Shown here: positions 30,314-39,513 of the stretch, piece after piece | How positions within the stretch are numbered: the stretch's first letter is position 1 | Layout of the letters: each line of letters opens with the position of its first letter | NCBI RefSeq assembly: GCF_019745455.1 | Contig: NZ_JAIETD010000041.1 | Coordinates: 1-64,000, forward strand | Reading direction: 5' to 3' | Length of the DNA stretch: 64,000 nucleotides | Source of the DNA: Methylobacterium sp. | GTDB taxonomy: Bacteria > Pseudomonadota > Alphaproteobacteria > Rhizobiales > Beijerinckiaceae | Program-made: the position numbers and the translations under genes | Notes under the pieces: model-generated | The model's input: only the letters and a program-made list of their open reading frames with translations | Database searches by the model: none | What the model was told of the DNA's origin: nothing

Positions 30314-30673
30314 TCAGTCCTTCATCGGATCGTGACCCCAGTTCATCAGCGAGAGCCGCCAGGGCGAGTCCTTCATCTTGTCCGCGTCCTTTGGGCCGCC
30401 CTGCTTGAGATGGCGGTGCACGTAGCCGACGACCTTGCGCATGTGCGCGAAGTCTTCCTCATCGAGTTCGGACTTCGTCTTGCGCAGGATCGTCACGATG
30501 CGCCGGCCCTCCGCATGGCCGGTGGACTCGGCGCCCTCTGATGACTTCTGGCCAACCGAGCGGCTCTCCTGCGTTTCGAGGAACGTCTCCAGCGTCGAAG
30601 CCGTCATGTTGACGGCGTCCTTGAACTCGGTCCAGACCTTCTCCTGCCCGGTCGTATCGTGATCGTCGGCCAT
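30314..30673 (-). CDS. DUF3140 domain protein, 119 aa
   Basis: Soluble, acidic to neutral protein with WTEFKDAVNMTASTLETFLETQESRSVGQKS, IVTILRKTKSELDEEDFAHMRKVVGYVHRHLKQGG and a terminal WRLSLMNWGHDP, which is the DUF3140 pattern. The family is sometimes annotated as DNA-binding but no activity is established. The start at 30673 is preferred because the domain starts there. It is upstream of the MFS gene on the same strand and divergent from the first sulfhydrylase. Confidence 0.82.
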   Translation of the reverse strand: MADDHDTTGQEKVWTEFKDAVNMTASTLETFLETQESRSVGQKSSEGAESTGHAEGRRIVTILRKTKSELDEEDFAHMRKVVGYVHRHLKQGGPKDADKMKDSPWRLSLMNWGHDPMKD

Positions 30674-30801
30674 GCGGTTCTCCGGTTGTCCGTCGCCGTC
30701 AATCGGAGGAGCTCGATGCGGTTCCACCGCGCCTTGACCGCGCCGCCGCGTCCGGCATAAAGAACCAGCGTTCGTTAACGCGGACGCGCGAGGAGGATTG
30801 C

Positions 30802-32082
30802 ATGACCGACCGCCTGCCCGGCTTCAATACCCTGGCGATCCATGCCGGCGCCGCCCCCGACGCGACCACGGGCGCGCGGGCGACCCCGATCTACCAGACG
30901 ACGTCCTTCGTCTTCGACGACGTGGATCACGCCGCTTCGCTGTTCGGGCTGCAGGCCTTCGGCAACATCTATTCGCGCATCACCAACCCGACCAACGCGG
31001 TGCTGGAGGAGCGCATCGCCGCTCTCGAGGGCGGCACCGCGGCGGTGGCGGTGGCCTCGGGCCACGCTGCCGAGTTCCTGACGATGCACGCGCTGATGCA
31101 GCCGGGCGACGAGTTCGTCGCCGCCAACAAGCTCTATGGCGGCTCGATCAACCAGTTCAACCATTCCTACAAGAACTTCGGCTGGAACGTCGTTTGGGCC
31201 GATACCGACGATCCGTCCTCGTTCGAGCGCGCCATCACCCCCCGCACCAAAGCGATCTTCTGCGAATCGATCGCCAACCCCGGCGGCGTCATCACCGACA
31301 TCGCCGCTCTCTCGGCGATCGCCCGGCGGCACAACATTCCGCTCATCGTCGACAACACCATGGCGACGCCGTACCTGATCCGCCCCTTCGAACATGGCGC
31401 CGATATCGTGATCCACTCGGCGACGAAGTTCCTCGGCGGCCACGGCAATTCCATCGGCGGCCTCGTCGTCGACGGCGGCACCTTCCCTTGGGCCGGCGAC
31501 GACCGCTACCCGATGCTGTCCCAGCCGCGCCCGGAATATTCGGGCATGGTTCTATCCGAGACCTTCGGCAATTTCGGCTTCGCCATCGCGATCCGGGTGC
31601 TCGGCCTGCGCGATCTCGGGCCTGCGCTCTCGCCTTTCAACGCGTTTCTCATCCTCACCGGCATCGAGACCCTGCCGCTGAGGATGCAGCGCCATTGCGA
31701 CAACGCCCTCGCCGTCGCCACTCATCTGTCGAAGCATCCGGCGGTGGCATGGGTCAGCTACCCGGGCCTGGAGACCGATCGCTATCACCACCTCGCCAAG
31801 CGCTACACGCCGCTCGGCTCCGGCGCGGTGTTCACGCTCGGGCTCAAGGGCGGCTACGACGCGGGCGTGAAGCTCGTGGCGAACCTCCAGCTCTTCTCGC
31901 ACGTGGCCAATATCGGCGACACGCGCTCGCTGGTGATCCACCCCGCATCGACCACCCATCGCCAGCTCACCGACGCGCAGAAGACGGCCTCCGGCGCCGG
32001 GCCGGAAGTCGTGCGCCTCTCGGTCGGCATCGAGGATCCGGCCGACCTCATCGAGGATCTCGACGCGGCCTTGAAGGCTTAA
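30802..32082 (+). CDS. metY: O-acetylhomoserine sulfhydrylase, MetY type (copy 1)
   Basis: PLP enzyme of the Cys/Met metabolism family, 426 aa, making homocysteine or methionine precursors from O-acetylhomoserine and sulfide or thiols. Seen: [34 protein letters not shown], the PLP-Asp IVDNTMATP, the PLP lysine in [17 protein letters not shown], and [20 protein letters not shown]. Long MetY-type C-terminal half. GGAGG precedes the ATG. A second related gene lies 0.7 kb downstream. Confidence 0.93.
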   Translation: MTDRLPGFNTLAIHAGAAPDATTGARATPIYQTTSFVFDDVDHAASLFGLQAFGNIYSRITNPTNAVLEERIAALEGGTAAVAVASGHAAEFLTMHALMQPGDEFVAANKLYGGSINQFNHSYKNFGWNVVWADTDDPSSFERAITPRTKAIFCESIANPGGVITDIAALSAIARRHNIPLIVDNTMATPYLIRPFEHGADIVIHSATKFLGGHGNSIGGLVVDGGTFPWAGDDRYPMLSQPRPEYSGMVLSETFGNFGFAIAIRVLGLRDLGPALSPFNAFLILTGIETLPLRMQRHCDNALAVATHLSKHPAVAWVSYPGLETDRYHHLAKRYTPLGSGAVFTLGLKGGYDAGVKLVANLQLFSHVANIGDTRSLVIHPASTTHRQLTDAQKTASGAGPEVVRLSVGIEDPADLIEDLDAALKA

Positions 32083-32149
32083 CGGACGGTTAACCGGCTC
32101 GCCGCCACCTTGGTGACGGCGCGGCGAGATTGTCCAGGGAGAGACCGAC

Positions 32150-32305
32150 ATGACGGGTTTTGACGGGCTGAACGAGGTGCTGACATGGAGCCTGATCCTC
32201 GCCGCTTTGACCGGCTTGGCGCTCATGCGGCCATCCACATACGTCCGTCTCGTGCCGGTCCGGTCGCGGGGCCGTGACGGAACCGGCCGGGGTCGCCCTT
32301 CTTGA
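32150..32305 (+). CDS. Small single-pass membrane protein, 51 aa
   Basis: ATG at 32150 is preceded by GGGAGAG at normal spacing. The product MTGFDGLNEVLTWSLILAALTGLALMRP contains one hydrophobic helix and then a basic tail rich in Arg and Gly. No family is recognised. It is located between the first sulfhydrylase and the receiver-domain gene, all on the plus strand, which makes expression plausible. Support is the ribosome binding site and the helix. Confidence 0.45.
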   Translation: MTGFDGLNEVLTWSLILAALTGLALMRPSTYVRLVPVRSRGRDGTGRGRPS

Positions 32306-32366
32306 CGCCGGGAAGATCGGGGAATAGGCCCCGCCCAACGGTCACAGCGGGATCAGCCGAGACCTG

Positions 32367-32753
32367 ATGACAGACAACTCAGACGCGCCTCCCGTCGTCC
32401 TCCTCGTCGAAGATGATGGCCTCCTCCTGATGGAAGCGGCGGACACCTTGGCCGATGCCGGCTTCGAGGTGGTCGAGGCGGCCCATGCCGATAAGGCACT
32501 GAAGGTTCTGGAGAACCGCGACGACGTCGGCGTCTTGATGACCGACGTGGACATGCCGCAGGGCTCCATGGATGGGTTCGCCCTCGCCCGCCTCGTCGCC
32601 CGGCGCTGGCCGACGATTCCCGTCCTCGTGGTCTCCGGGATGGGGACGCCCGGCCCGAACGACATGCCGGACGGCGCCCGCTTCATCCCCAAGCCCTACG
32701 AGCCGATGACGTTGGTGCGGACCTTGCGGGCCTTCGCCAGACGCGCCGCCTGA
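32367..32753 (+). CDS. Single-domain response regulator
   Basis: A receiver domain alone (128 aa, no output domain). Acidic pocket VLLVEDDGLL, phosphorylation site in VLMTDVDMPQGSMDGFAL, Thr/Ser in VLVVSGMG, and the conserved Lys in FIPKPYEP. The DVDMP-x-GSMDG loop is typical of rhizobial receivers coupled to HWE or HisKA kinases. It follows the small membrane gene and lies 27 bases upstream of the second sulfhydrylase. Its kinase partner is not in view; the orphan kinase at the window start is only a guess. Confidence 0.93.
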   Translation: MTDNSDAPPVVLLVEDDGLLLMEAADTLADAGFEVVEAAHADKALKVLENRDDVGVLMTDVDMPQGSMDGFALARLVARRWPTIPVLVVSGMGTPGPNDMPDGARFIPKPYEPMTLVRTLRAFARRAA

Positions 32754-32780
32754 GACTTCTCCCACCGACGGAAGGCCCCG

Positions 32781-34076
32781 ATGGCCCCCGAGACCCACCC
32801 ACACCGCTTCGCCACGCAGGCCGTCCATGCCGGCGCGGCGCCCGATCCCTCCACCGGGGCGCGGGTGCAGCCGATCTATTTCACGAACGGCTTCGTGTTC
32901 GATTCGACGGAACAGGCCGCCGACATCTTCGCGATGCGCAAGACCGGTTTCTCGTACTCGCGCGGCTCGAACCCCACCGTTGCAGCCCTGGAGCGGCGCG
33001 TGGCGGCTCTGGAGGGCGCCAAGGCGGCGATTGCCGTGTCCTCGGGCCAATCGGCCCTGCTCCTCGTCCTGATGACCTTGATGAAGAGCGGCGACGCCTA
33101 CGTCGCCTCGCCGCGCCTGTTCGGCGGCTCGCTCGGCCTCATGCGCCGGCTCGACGGCCGCTACGACCTCAAGCCGCAATTCGCCGCCGGCCTGGCACCC
33201 GCCGATTTCGAGGCGCAGATCACGCCCGAGACCAAGGCCATCGTCTGCGAGTCCATCGTCAATCCCTGCGCCACGGTGATGGACCTCGTCGGCATCGCGG
33301 AAGTCGCCAAGCGGCACAACCTGCCGCTCGTCGTCGACAACACCCTCGCCTCCCCCGCGCTGATCCGCCCGATCGAGTACGGCGCCGACATCGTCATCCA
33401 CTCGACCTCGAAGTTCCTCGGAGGCTCGGGCCAGACGATCGGCGGCATGATCTGCGATGCCGGCCGATTCGACTGGAAGGCGGCGGGCCCGCGCTACAAC
33501 CTCATCACCGAGCCCTGGCCCGACTATGACGGCCTCGTCATTACCGAGCGTTTTCCCGAGATCAGCTTCGCAGTCGCCTGCCGCCTCTTCGGCCTGCGCG
33601 ACCTCGGGCCCGGCCTGTCGCCGATGAACGCCTTCCTGACGCTCACCGGCATCGAGACGCTGCCCCTGCGCATGGAGCGGCACTGTTCCAACGCCAGGAC
33701 CGTCGCGGCCTTCCTGAAGGATCATCCCGCGGTGGGATGGGTGAGCTATCCCGCGCTGCCCGGCCAGCCCGGCGAGTCGCTTGCCGCCTGCTACACGCCG
33801 CAGGGGCCCGGTTCGATATTTACCTTCGCCCTGAAGGGCGGCGAGCCGGCAGCCAAGACTTTCATCACCTCCCTCGAACTGATCTCGCATCTCGTCAATA
33901 TCGGCGAGATCAAGTCTCTTGCGATCCATCCGGCCACCACCACGCACCGGCAGCTCAGCGAGGCCGACAAGCGGGCCTCGCAGGTCGGGCCCGAGACGGT
34001 CCGCCTCTCGATCGGTCTCGAGAACGTCGAGGATCTGATCGCCGATATCGAGCAGGCCCTCGCCAAGGTGAACTGA
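32781..34076 (+). CDS. O-acetylhomoserine sulfhydrylase, MetY type (copy 2)
   Basis: A second PLP-dependent Cys/Met family enzyme, 431 aa, clearly paralogous to the one at 30802 (shared ATQAVHAGAAPDPSTGARVQPIYFT start pattern, and IHSTSKFLGGSGQTIGGM with the PLP lysine). It differs in FSYSRGSNPTVAALERRVAALEGAKAA and in SELQ-type substrate loop residues, so it may prefer a different acyl-homoserine or thiol. MetY or MetZ activity cannot be told apart by eye. It is probably cotranscribed with the receiver gene 27 bases upstream. Confidence 0.9.
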   Translation: MAPETHPHRFATQAVHAGAAPDPSTGARVQPIYFTNGFVFDSTEQAADIFAMRKTGFSYSRGSNPTVAALERRVAALEGAKAAIAVSSGQSALLLVLMTLMKSGDAYVASPRLFGGSLGLMRRLDGRYDLKPQFAAGLAPADFEAQITPETKAIVCESIVNPCATVMDLVGIAEVAKRHNLPLVVDNTLASPALIRPIEYGADIVIHSTSKFLGGSGQTIGGMICDAGRFDWKAAGPRYNLITEPWPDYDGLVITERFPEISFAVACRLFGLRDLGPGLSPMNAFLTLTGIETLPLRMERHCSNARTVAAFLKDHPAVGWVSYPALPGQPGESLAACYTPQGPGSIFTFALKGGEPAAKTFITSLELISHLVNIGEIKSLAIHPATTTHRQLSEADKRASQVGPETVRLSIGLENVEDLIADIEQALAKVN

Positions 34077-34092
34077 GACCACAGGGTTCCCA

Positions 34093-36426
34093 TCAGGCGA
34101 TCAGCAGCACGTCCTCGTCCATGCCGGCGGTCCCGAGGATATCGGGGCGGTTCTGCAGGAACCATTGGACCCGGCTCTGCGCCATCGGCTTGGCGTAGAG
34201 GTAGCCCTGCGCGTGATCGCAGCCATTATCCATCAGGAACCGGGCCTGAGCTTCGGTCTCGACGCCTTCCGCCGTCACGGCGAGGCCCAGGCTGCGGCCG
34301 AGATGGAGGACCGCCATCACGATGGCCGCGTCGTTCGAGTCGCGTTCGAGGTCGCGCACGAAGCTGCGGTCGATCTTGATCTCGCTGACCGGGAACTGCT
34401 TGAGATGCGTGAGCGAAGCATAGCCGGTGCCGAAATCGTCGAGTGCGATGCCGAGGCCACCGGCCCGCAGGGTATCGAGAACCGATGCCACGCGGTCGCC
34501 CTGGCCGCCGAGGAGGACGGTCTCGGTGACCTCGATCCCGATGCGATCGGGACTGATACCCGCTCTCCTGATCTCGCCGAAGATCGTTCGCGCGAGGTCA
34601 TCCTGGGCGAACTGGGCCGATGACAGGTTGAGGAAGACGCGACCTGGGTCGAGCCCCTGCGCGATCCAGGCGGCGATGTCGGCGCAGATCTGGCGCATCA
34701 GGCAATGGCCGACGGCGAAGCCGATCTCGGAATCGTCGAAGGCGCTTATGAAATCGGCCGGCGTCAGCAGTCCTCGGCTCGGATGCTGCCACCTCGCCAG
34801 CGCCTCGAAGCCAACGACCCTACCGTCACGAAGATCGACCTTAGGCTGGTAGAACGGCACCAGGCCGCCTTCGTCCAATGCGACACGCATCTCGCGCGCG
34901 ATGGTGAGGCGCGCTTCGGTCTCTACCTTCAGGCAGGGGACGAAGAGGGTCGCGCGTCGTCCGCCAGCCCTCTTGGCGGAATACAGCGCCAAGTCGGCAT
35001 TGCCGAACAGGTCCGCGCCATTGTCGGCATGGTCAGGGAAGAGGGCGAGCCCCAGGCTCGCCCTCGGCGTGACGAGGCGGCCGTTCAGCGGCAGAGCCGG
35101 ATCGAGATGGTCGAGGATCGTCTCCGCGAGAGCCTTCAGGCGTTCCCTGGAGACTGCCCCCCTGCTGCCCCCGTCCGAGACGACGATGACGAACTCGTCT
35201 CCTCCCAGCCGTGCGACGAGGTTGCCCTCGCCGACCGCGCGCTTCAGCCTCCGGGACACCTCTTTGAGTACGGTATCGCCGGCCGCGTGGCCGAGGGTGT
35301 CGTTGATCTCCTTGAACGAATCGAGATCGATGAGGATCAGGCCGAGGCGCGATCCCGCCGCCTGCGCCCGCGCGATCTCGCTTTGGAGAGTGGTCTGAAA
35401 CAGGGCGCGATTCGGGAGGCCGGTGACGGTATCGTGGTGCGCGGCTTGTCGAATGCGCTCCTCCACGATCTTACGGTCGGTGATGTCGACGAGGCTCGAG
35501 ATCGTGCAGGGGGAGCCCTGCACGTCGACATTGGCGACGGAGAGCAGGATGTCATGGCGCTCGCCTCCGACGCCGTTGACGCTCACCTCGACGGATTGGA
35601 TGAGACCGTCCGCGTCCAAAAGCTTCTGCACTCGACGCCGCTCCGCCGGACCGATCAGGTCGTGAGTCCGGAAGGTCGAGAGATCTGTCTGCCTGGGAAA
35701 GCCGAAGAAAGCGAAGGCGGCATCGTTCGCGTCTATGATCCGGCCGTCCCGCTGCCGGGAGACGACGATGGGAACCGGTACGGCCTTGAACATGATCTCG
35801 AAGAGGCGCCGGCTATCGGCCAGGTCTTCGTTGGCGCGACGTCGGGCTTCCACCGCCAACCATTCCATCCGCCTCAGCCGGTTTCCGCGGATCAGGAGTG
35901 CGGCAAGGGCGGCATCGACGACGACGAGAGGTATGAAAAGCGTCATCAACGTCGATTGCACGCTGGGGAGCGAGAGGAGGGCTGCCGCGCAGGCCAGCGC
36001 GCTGATCAACGTCCACCAGAACCTCATGGGGAGGACGAGCAGGTAGAGCGCGGGAAGGATCAGCGTGACGAAGGGGGCGATGGACGGGCGCAACGCGCAG
36101 AGGCCGGTCACGGCCGCCGTCGTGACCATGGACCAGACGAGGAGGATGCACTGGAGTCGCGAGAATGTCGCGACGTGCCGCGCCGCCAGGAACGACCCGA
36201 CCGACATCAGGATGATCGCAAGCCGGAGCGGCAGCATGTCCCAGAAGAGCCCGCGATCGGCGTAGAGCCAGTCGGAGATCACGACCAGCGTATAGACGAA
36301 GGCCGCGAGGACGAAGGTCAGTCGGGCATGATGCCGCGTTTCCGGAAGACGTTCGGACTGGAACGCGGCCTCGCGCTCGGGAGCGGCAAACTCGCCACCT
36401 ATGACTCTGAGTCGATCGGTAGACAT
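34093..36426 (-). CDS. Membrane PAS-GGDEF-EAL c-di-GMP protein
   Basis: 777 aa cyclic di-GMP enzyme anchored by about six N-terminal membrane helices (about residues 35-205), then a PAS domain (about 220-335), GGDEF with intact ARLGGDEFVIV, and EAL with VVGFEALARWQHP, VTETVLLGGQGD and DDFGTGYASLTHL. Both catalytic sites look complete. The start at 36426 (MSTDRLRVIGG) avoids a long frame that overlaps the next gene and has no family character. It converges with the second sulfhydrylase gene. Confidence 0.93.
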   Translation of the reverse strand: MSTDRLRVIGGEFAAPEREAAFQSERLPETRHHARLTFVLAAFVYTLVVISDWLYADRGLFWDMLPLRLAIILMSVGSFLAARHVATFSRLQCILLVWSMVTTAAVTGLCALRPSIAPFVTLILPALYLLVLPMRFWWTLISALACAAALLSLPSVQSTLMTLFIPLVVVDAALAALLIRGNRLRRMEWLAVEARRRANEDLADSRRLFEIMFKAVPVPIVVSRQRDGRIIDANDAAFAFFGFPRQTDLSTFRTHDLIGPAERRRVQKLLDADGLIQSVEVSVNGVGGERHDILLSVANVDVQGSPCTISSLVDITDRKIVEERIRQAAHHDTVTGLPNRALFQTTLQSEIARAQAAGSRLGLILIDLDSFKEINDTLGHAAGDTVLKEVSRRLKRAVGEGNLVARLGGDEFVIVVSDGGSRGAVSRERLKALAETILDHLDPALPLNGRLVTPRASLGLALFPDHADNGADLFGNADLALYSAKRAGGRRATLFVPCLKVETEARLTIAREMRVALDEGGLVPFYQPKVDLRDGRVVGFEALARWQHPSRGLLTPADFISAFDDSEIGFAVGHCLMRQICADIAAWIAQGLDPGRVFLNLSSAQFAQDDLARTIFGEIRRAGISPDRIGIEVTETVLLGGQGDRVASVLDTLRAGGLGIALDDFGTGYASLTHLKQFPVSEIKIDRSFVRDLERDSNDAAIVMAVLHLGRSLGLAVTAEGVETEAQARFLMDNGCDHAQGYLYAKPMAQSRVQWFLQNRPDILGTAGMDEDVLLIA

Positions 36427-36461
36427 CGAGCGGAGCGTCGCAGAAAAGAGTATTATCTGAG

Positions 36462-37238
36462 TTAAGTTTGCGGTGGATTGCCGTGCTTTCGCGTCAGGGC
36501 ACGCAGCGCGCCTCGCAGTGTCCGCACGTCCTGCTCGGTCATCGCCATGCGGTGCAGCATGTCCCGCATGTTCCGCGCGATGATCTCGCGCTTTTCGGGC
36601 GGATAGAAGCCAGCCGCTTCCAGCGCGGCTTCGAGGCTCGAGAAGAGCGACAGCATGGCCTCGCGGGTGGCGGGCGGAGCCAGCATCTCGCCGGTGAAGG
36701 GCAGGCGCCCGAGCCCGGCGGCGCGGCGCCACTCGTAGCCGAGGAGCAGCACCGCCTGGGCGAGGTTGAGGGAGGGGAAATCCGGCGAGACCGGAAAGGT
36801 GACGATCGCGTCGGCGAGCGAGACCTCCTCGTTGTGCAGCCCGACCCGCTCGCGCCCGAACAGGATACCGACCCGCTGCCGGTTCGGATGCCCGGTCCTC
36901 GCCGCCACCTCGCCCATGGCCTCGTCGGGCGCCATCACCCGCTTCATCTGCCCTCGTTCACGCGCCGTGGTGGCGAGGACGTAGTGCAGGTCGGCGATGG
37001 CCTCGGGGAGGGTCGCATAGATGCTCGCCCCGTCGAGGGCCGCGACGGCCCCGGAGGCCGCCTCGCGCACGCCCTTGATCGGCCAGCCGTTCTTCGGGGC
37101 GACGAGACGCAGCTCTGTGAGCCCGAAATTCGCCATGGCGCGGGACACCATGCCGATGTTCTGCGCGAGCTGCGGCGAGACGAGGATGACCACCGGAGGG
37201 GCCAAGATCGCCCCCCTCTCCCCTGACTGGTCCGACAT
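36462..37238 (-). CDS. RNA methyltransferase, TrmJ/SPOUT family
   Basis: SPOUT-class 2'-O-methyltransferase, 258 aa, like TrmJ, which modifies position 32 of tRNAs using S-adenosylmethionine. Seen: [32 protein letters not shown] (N-terminal family signature), [46 protein letters not shown] (the SAM-binding trefoil knot). The start at 37238 is normal for the family. It lies between the GGDEF-EAL gene and the Fae homologue on the same strand. Confidence 0.9.
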   Translation of the reverse strand: MSDQSGERGAILAPPVVILVSPQLAQNIGMVSRAMANFGLTELRLVAPKNGWPIKGVREAASGAVAALDGASIYATLPEAIADLHYVLATTARERGQMKRVMAPDEAMGEVAARTGHPNRQRVGILFGRERVGLHNEEVSLADAIVTFPVSPDFPSLNLAQAVLLLGYEWRRAAGLGRLPFTGEMLAPPATREAMLSLFSSLEAALEAAGFYPPEKREIIARNMRDMLHRMAMTEQDVRTLRGALRALTRKHGNPPQT

Positions 37239-37254
37239 GGGAGGACGCGCTCGC

Positions 37255-37803
37255 TCAGATCTTTCCGTCGAGGCCCATCTGGTAATACTTGTGCATGATC
37301 TTGTCCTGGTTCTCGAGAAGCCAGTCGATCGAAGGCTCGTTGGTCATCGCCTTGCGGATCGCCTCCGTCATGCCCTTGCGCTGGATCTCGAACAAGGCCT
37401 TGTGGTCGACGGTCTCGGCTTCGATCACGCCGGGGCTGAGCCAGACCGAGCAGATGATCCCGAGGTCGTTGGCCTTCTCCTTGGGAATGTAGCCGGCCCG
37501 GACGGCGTCGAGCACGCCGTTGGCGATGGCGAACTGCACCGTGCCCATCAGGATAGAGGTGTATTTCGAGGTCTCGACGCTCACCTTCGAGACGCAGAGC
37601 GTCACCGGCCGAACCATGATGTCGGTGTTGAGGAGAGCGAAGACGCGGCTATGGCCGACGACCTGGTCGCCGGTCAGCGTCGCGAGAGCCGTGCCCACCG
37701 GCCCATCGAGTTCGCCGATGATGACCTCGGGCTCGGCCGCGGTGTTCGGCGGCCCGCCGGCGACCAGGGCCTCGCCGGCCCGCAGGATGATGCGCTCGCT
37801 CAT
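37255..37803 (-). CDS. Formaldehyde-activating-enzyme (Fae) homologue
   Basis: 182 aa protein of the Fae family; true Fae condenses formaldehyde with tetrahydromethanopterin in methylotrophs. Family features are [67 protein letters not shown] and [17 protein letters not shown]. The alignment by eye puts Glu24 where Fae1 has its catalytic His17 (AHIDLIIG), so this is probably a Fae-like paralogue of uncertain activity rather than the main enzyme. It lies 16 bases upstream of the TrmJ-like gene and divergent from icd. Confidence 0.88.
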   Translation of the reverse strand: MSERIILRAGEALVAGGPPNTAAEPEVIIGELDGPVGTALATLTGDQVVGHSRVFALLNTDIMVRPVTLCVSKVSVETSKYTSILMGTVQFAIANGVLDAVRAGYIPKEKANDLGIICSVWLSPGVIEAETVDHKALFEIQRKGMTEAIRKAMTNEPSIDWLLENQDKIMHKYYQMGLDGKI

Positions 37804-38004
37804 GAATCTGTCCTCTTCGTCCGATCGGGCAGCACATTCCCGGCCGGAGGTCGGATGTCCAGGGGCGCTGCCGATTTTCCCTCTCCGGACGCCGGCCGCG
37901 ATCTGTCACGGGCACGGGTTTCGCGTCCTGTTGCGCCGCGCTATGACCGCGCCACGCGGGAGCGCGGCCTCACCGGCCGCGCGGTGAGAAAGGCTCTGAG
38001 GATC

Positions 38005-39216
38005 ATGTCGAAGATCAAGGTCGCGAACCCGGTCGTCGAACTCGACGGCGACGAGATGACCCGCATCATCTGGAGCGAGATCAAGAACAAGCTGATCCAC
38101 CCCTATCTCGACCTCGACCTCGACTATTACGACCTGGGTGTCGAGCACCGCGACGCCACCAACGACCAGGTCACGATCGATGCGGCCAACGCGATTAAGC
38201 GCCATGGCGTCGGCGTGAAATGCGCCACCATCACGCCCGACGAGGCGCGGGTGAAGGAATTCAACCTCAAGGAAATGTGGAAGTCGCCCAACGGCACGAT
38301 CCGCAACATCCTCGGCGGCGTCATCTTCCGCGAGCCGATCATCTGCAAGAACGTGCCGCGCCTCGTGCCGGGCTGGACCCAGCCGATCGTGGTCGGGCGC
38401 CACGCCTATGGCGACCAGTACAAGGCGACCGACTTCAAGGTGCCGGGCAAGGGCCGGCTGACGATCAAGTTCGAGGGCGAGGACGGCACGGTCATCGAGA
38501 AGGAGGTATTCAGGTTCCCCTCTCCCGGCATCGCCCAGGCGATGTACAACCTCGACGACTCGATCCGCGACTTTGCCCGCGCCTCGCTCAATTACGGCCT
38601 GAACCGCAAGTACCCGGTCTATCTCTCGACCAAGAACACGATCCTCAAGGCCTATGACGGCCGCTTCAAGGACCTGTTCGAGGAGGTGTACGAGGCCGAG
38701 TTCAAGTCGCGTTTCACCGCCCTCGGCATCACCTACGAGCACCGCCTGATCGACGACATGGTCGCCTCGGCGCTGAAATGGTCGGGCGGCTACGTCTGGG
38801 CCTGCAAGAACTACGACGGCGACGTCCAGTCCGACACGGTCGCGCAGGGCTTCGGCTCCCTCGGCCTGATGACCTCGGTGCTGCTCACCCCCGACGGCCG
38901 GACCGTGGAGGCCGAGGCCGCCCACGGCACGGTGACGCGGCACTACCGCGAGCACCAGAAGGGCAAGGAGACCTCGACCAACTCCATCGCGTCGATCTTC
39001 GCCTGGAGCCGCGGCCTCGCCCACCGGGCCAAGCTCGACGGCAACGCGGATCTGGCGAAGTTCGCCACGACCCTCGAGACGGTCTGCGTCGACACGGTCG
39101 AGAAGGGCTTCATGACGAAGGACCTCGCCCTCCTCGTCGGGCCGGACCAGAAGTGGCTCTCCACCACGGGCTTCCTCGACAAGGTCGACGAGCACCTGAA
39201 GACCGCGATGGCGTGA
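38005..39216 (+). CDS. icd: NADP-dependent isocitrate dehydrogenase
   Basis: TCA-cycle enzyme, 403 aa, of the type II (eukaryote-like) NADP-dependent family. Seen: [22 protein letters not shown], the substrate-binding [19 protein letters not shown] and [14 protein letters not shown], the metal site [24 protein letters not shown], and the NADP-binding [23 protein letters not shown]. The start at 38005 ([18 protein letters not shown]) is the known N terminus; the frame is open for nearly 1 kb upstream but that part is antisense to fae and the methyltransferase. Confidence 0.97.
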   Translation: MSKIKVANPVVELDGDEMTRIIWSEIKNKLIHPYLDLDLDYYDLGVEHRDATNDQVTIDAANAIKRHGVGVKCATITPDEARVKEFNLKEMWKSPNGTIRNILGGVIFREPIICKNVPRLVPGWTQPIVVGRHAYGDQYKATDFKVPGKGRLTIKFEGEDGTVIEKEVFRFPSPGIAQAMYNLDDSIRDFARASLNYGLNRKYPVYLSTKNTILKAYDGRFKDLFEEVYEAEFKSRFTALGITYEHRLIDDMVASALKWSGGYVWACKNYDGDVQSDTVAQGFGSLGLMTSVLLTPDGRTVEAEAAHGTVTRHYREHQKGKETSTNSIASIFAWSRGLAHRAKLDGNADLAKFATTLETVCVDTVEKGFMTKDLALLVGPDQKWLSTTGFLDKVDEHLKTAMA

Positions 39217-39243
39217 GAACAGCCGACATTCAGCGCGGATACC

Positions 39244-39374
39244 CCTCTCCCCTCTGCGGGAGAGGGTGGCCCGCGTAGCGGGTCGGGAGAGGGGAGCACC
39301 GGATTATCCGGACGGGTCGCGGTCCCCTCTCCCGCCTGCTTCGCAGGCACCCTTCCCCGCAGAGGGGGGAGGGT
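39244..39374. repeat. Dispersed composite repeat, copy A
   Basis: About 131 bases made of two inverted CCCTCTCCC/GGGAGAGGG hairpins, a GGCCCGCG-x-AGCGGGTCGG stem and a CGCCTGCTTCGCAGGC-type hairpin. It is the same element, base for base in most blocks, as the copy at 46033-46167. It lies in the convergent space between icd and the photosynthesis cluster and overlaps the 3' end of the small gene after crtB. Such elements are intergenic palindromes typical of Methylobacteriaceae genomes. Confidence 0.85.
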
Positions 39375-39513
39375 CACAGGTGGAGGCTCGCTCCGCCTCC
39401 TCCCGATCCCGCCTCATGCTGCGCTTGAGCACCACGAGCTGCCAGATCGCCAGGCCGAGCGGGATCGAGAAGACGAGCCCGATATCGAAGAAGGCGACGA
39501 TCGGGTCCGTCAC
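39304..39513 (-). CDS. Small membrane protein coupled to crtB, 69 aa
   Basis: Starts at GTG 39513 in a 4-base GTGA overlap with the crtB stop, so translational coupling is likely. Reading: MTDPIVAFFDIGLVFSIPLGLAIWQLVVLKRSMRRDREEAER, one membrane helix followed by a basic/acidic cytoplasmic segment. Its last 20 or so residues (DPPPSAGKGACEAGGRG) are encoded by the repeat at 39244-39374, so the tail is probably a repeat-derived extension. I do not recognise the family; it could be a carotenoid-cluster accessory protein. Confidence 0.6.
   Translation of the reverse strand: MTDPIVAFFDIGLVFSIPLGLAIWQLVVLKRSMRRDREEAERASTCDPPPSAGKGACEAGGRGDRDPSG

Noticed and set aside
37021..38004. N-terminal extension of icd by 328 codons
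   Set aside because: The extension is antisense to the Fae homologue and the TrmJ-like gene; the known Icd N terminus starts at 38005.
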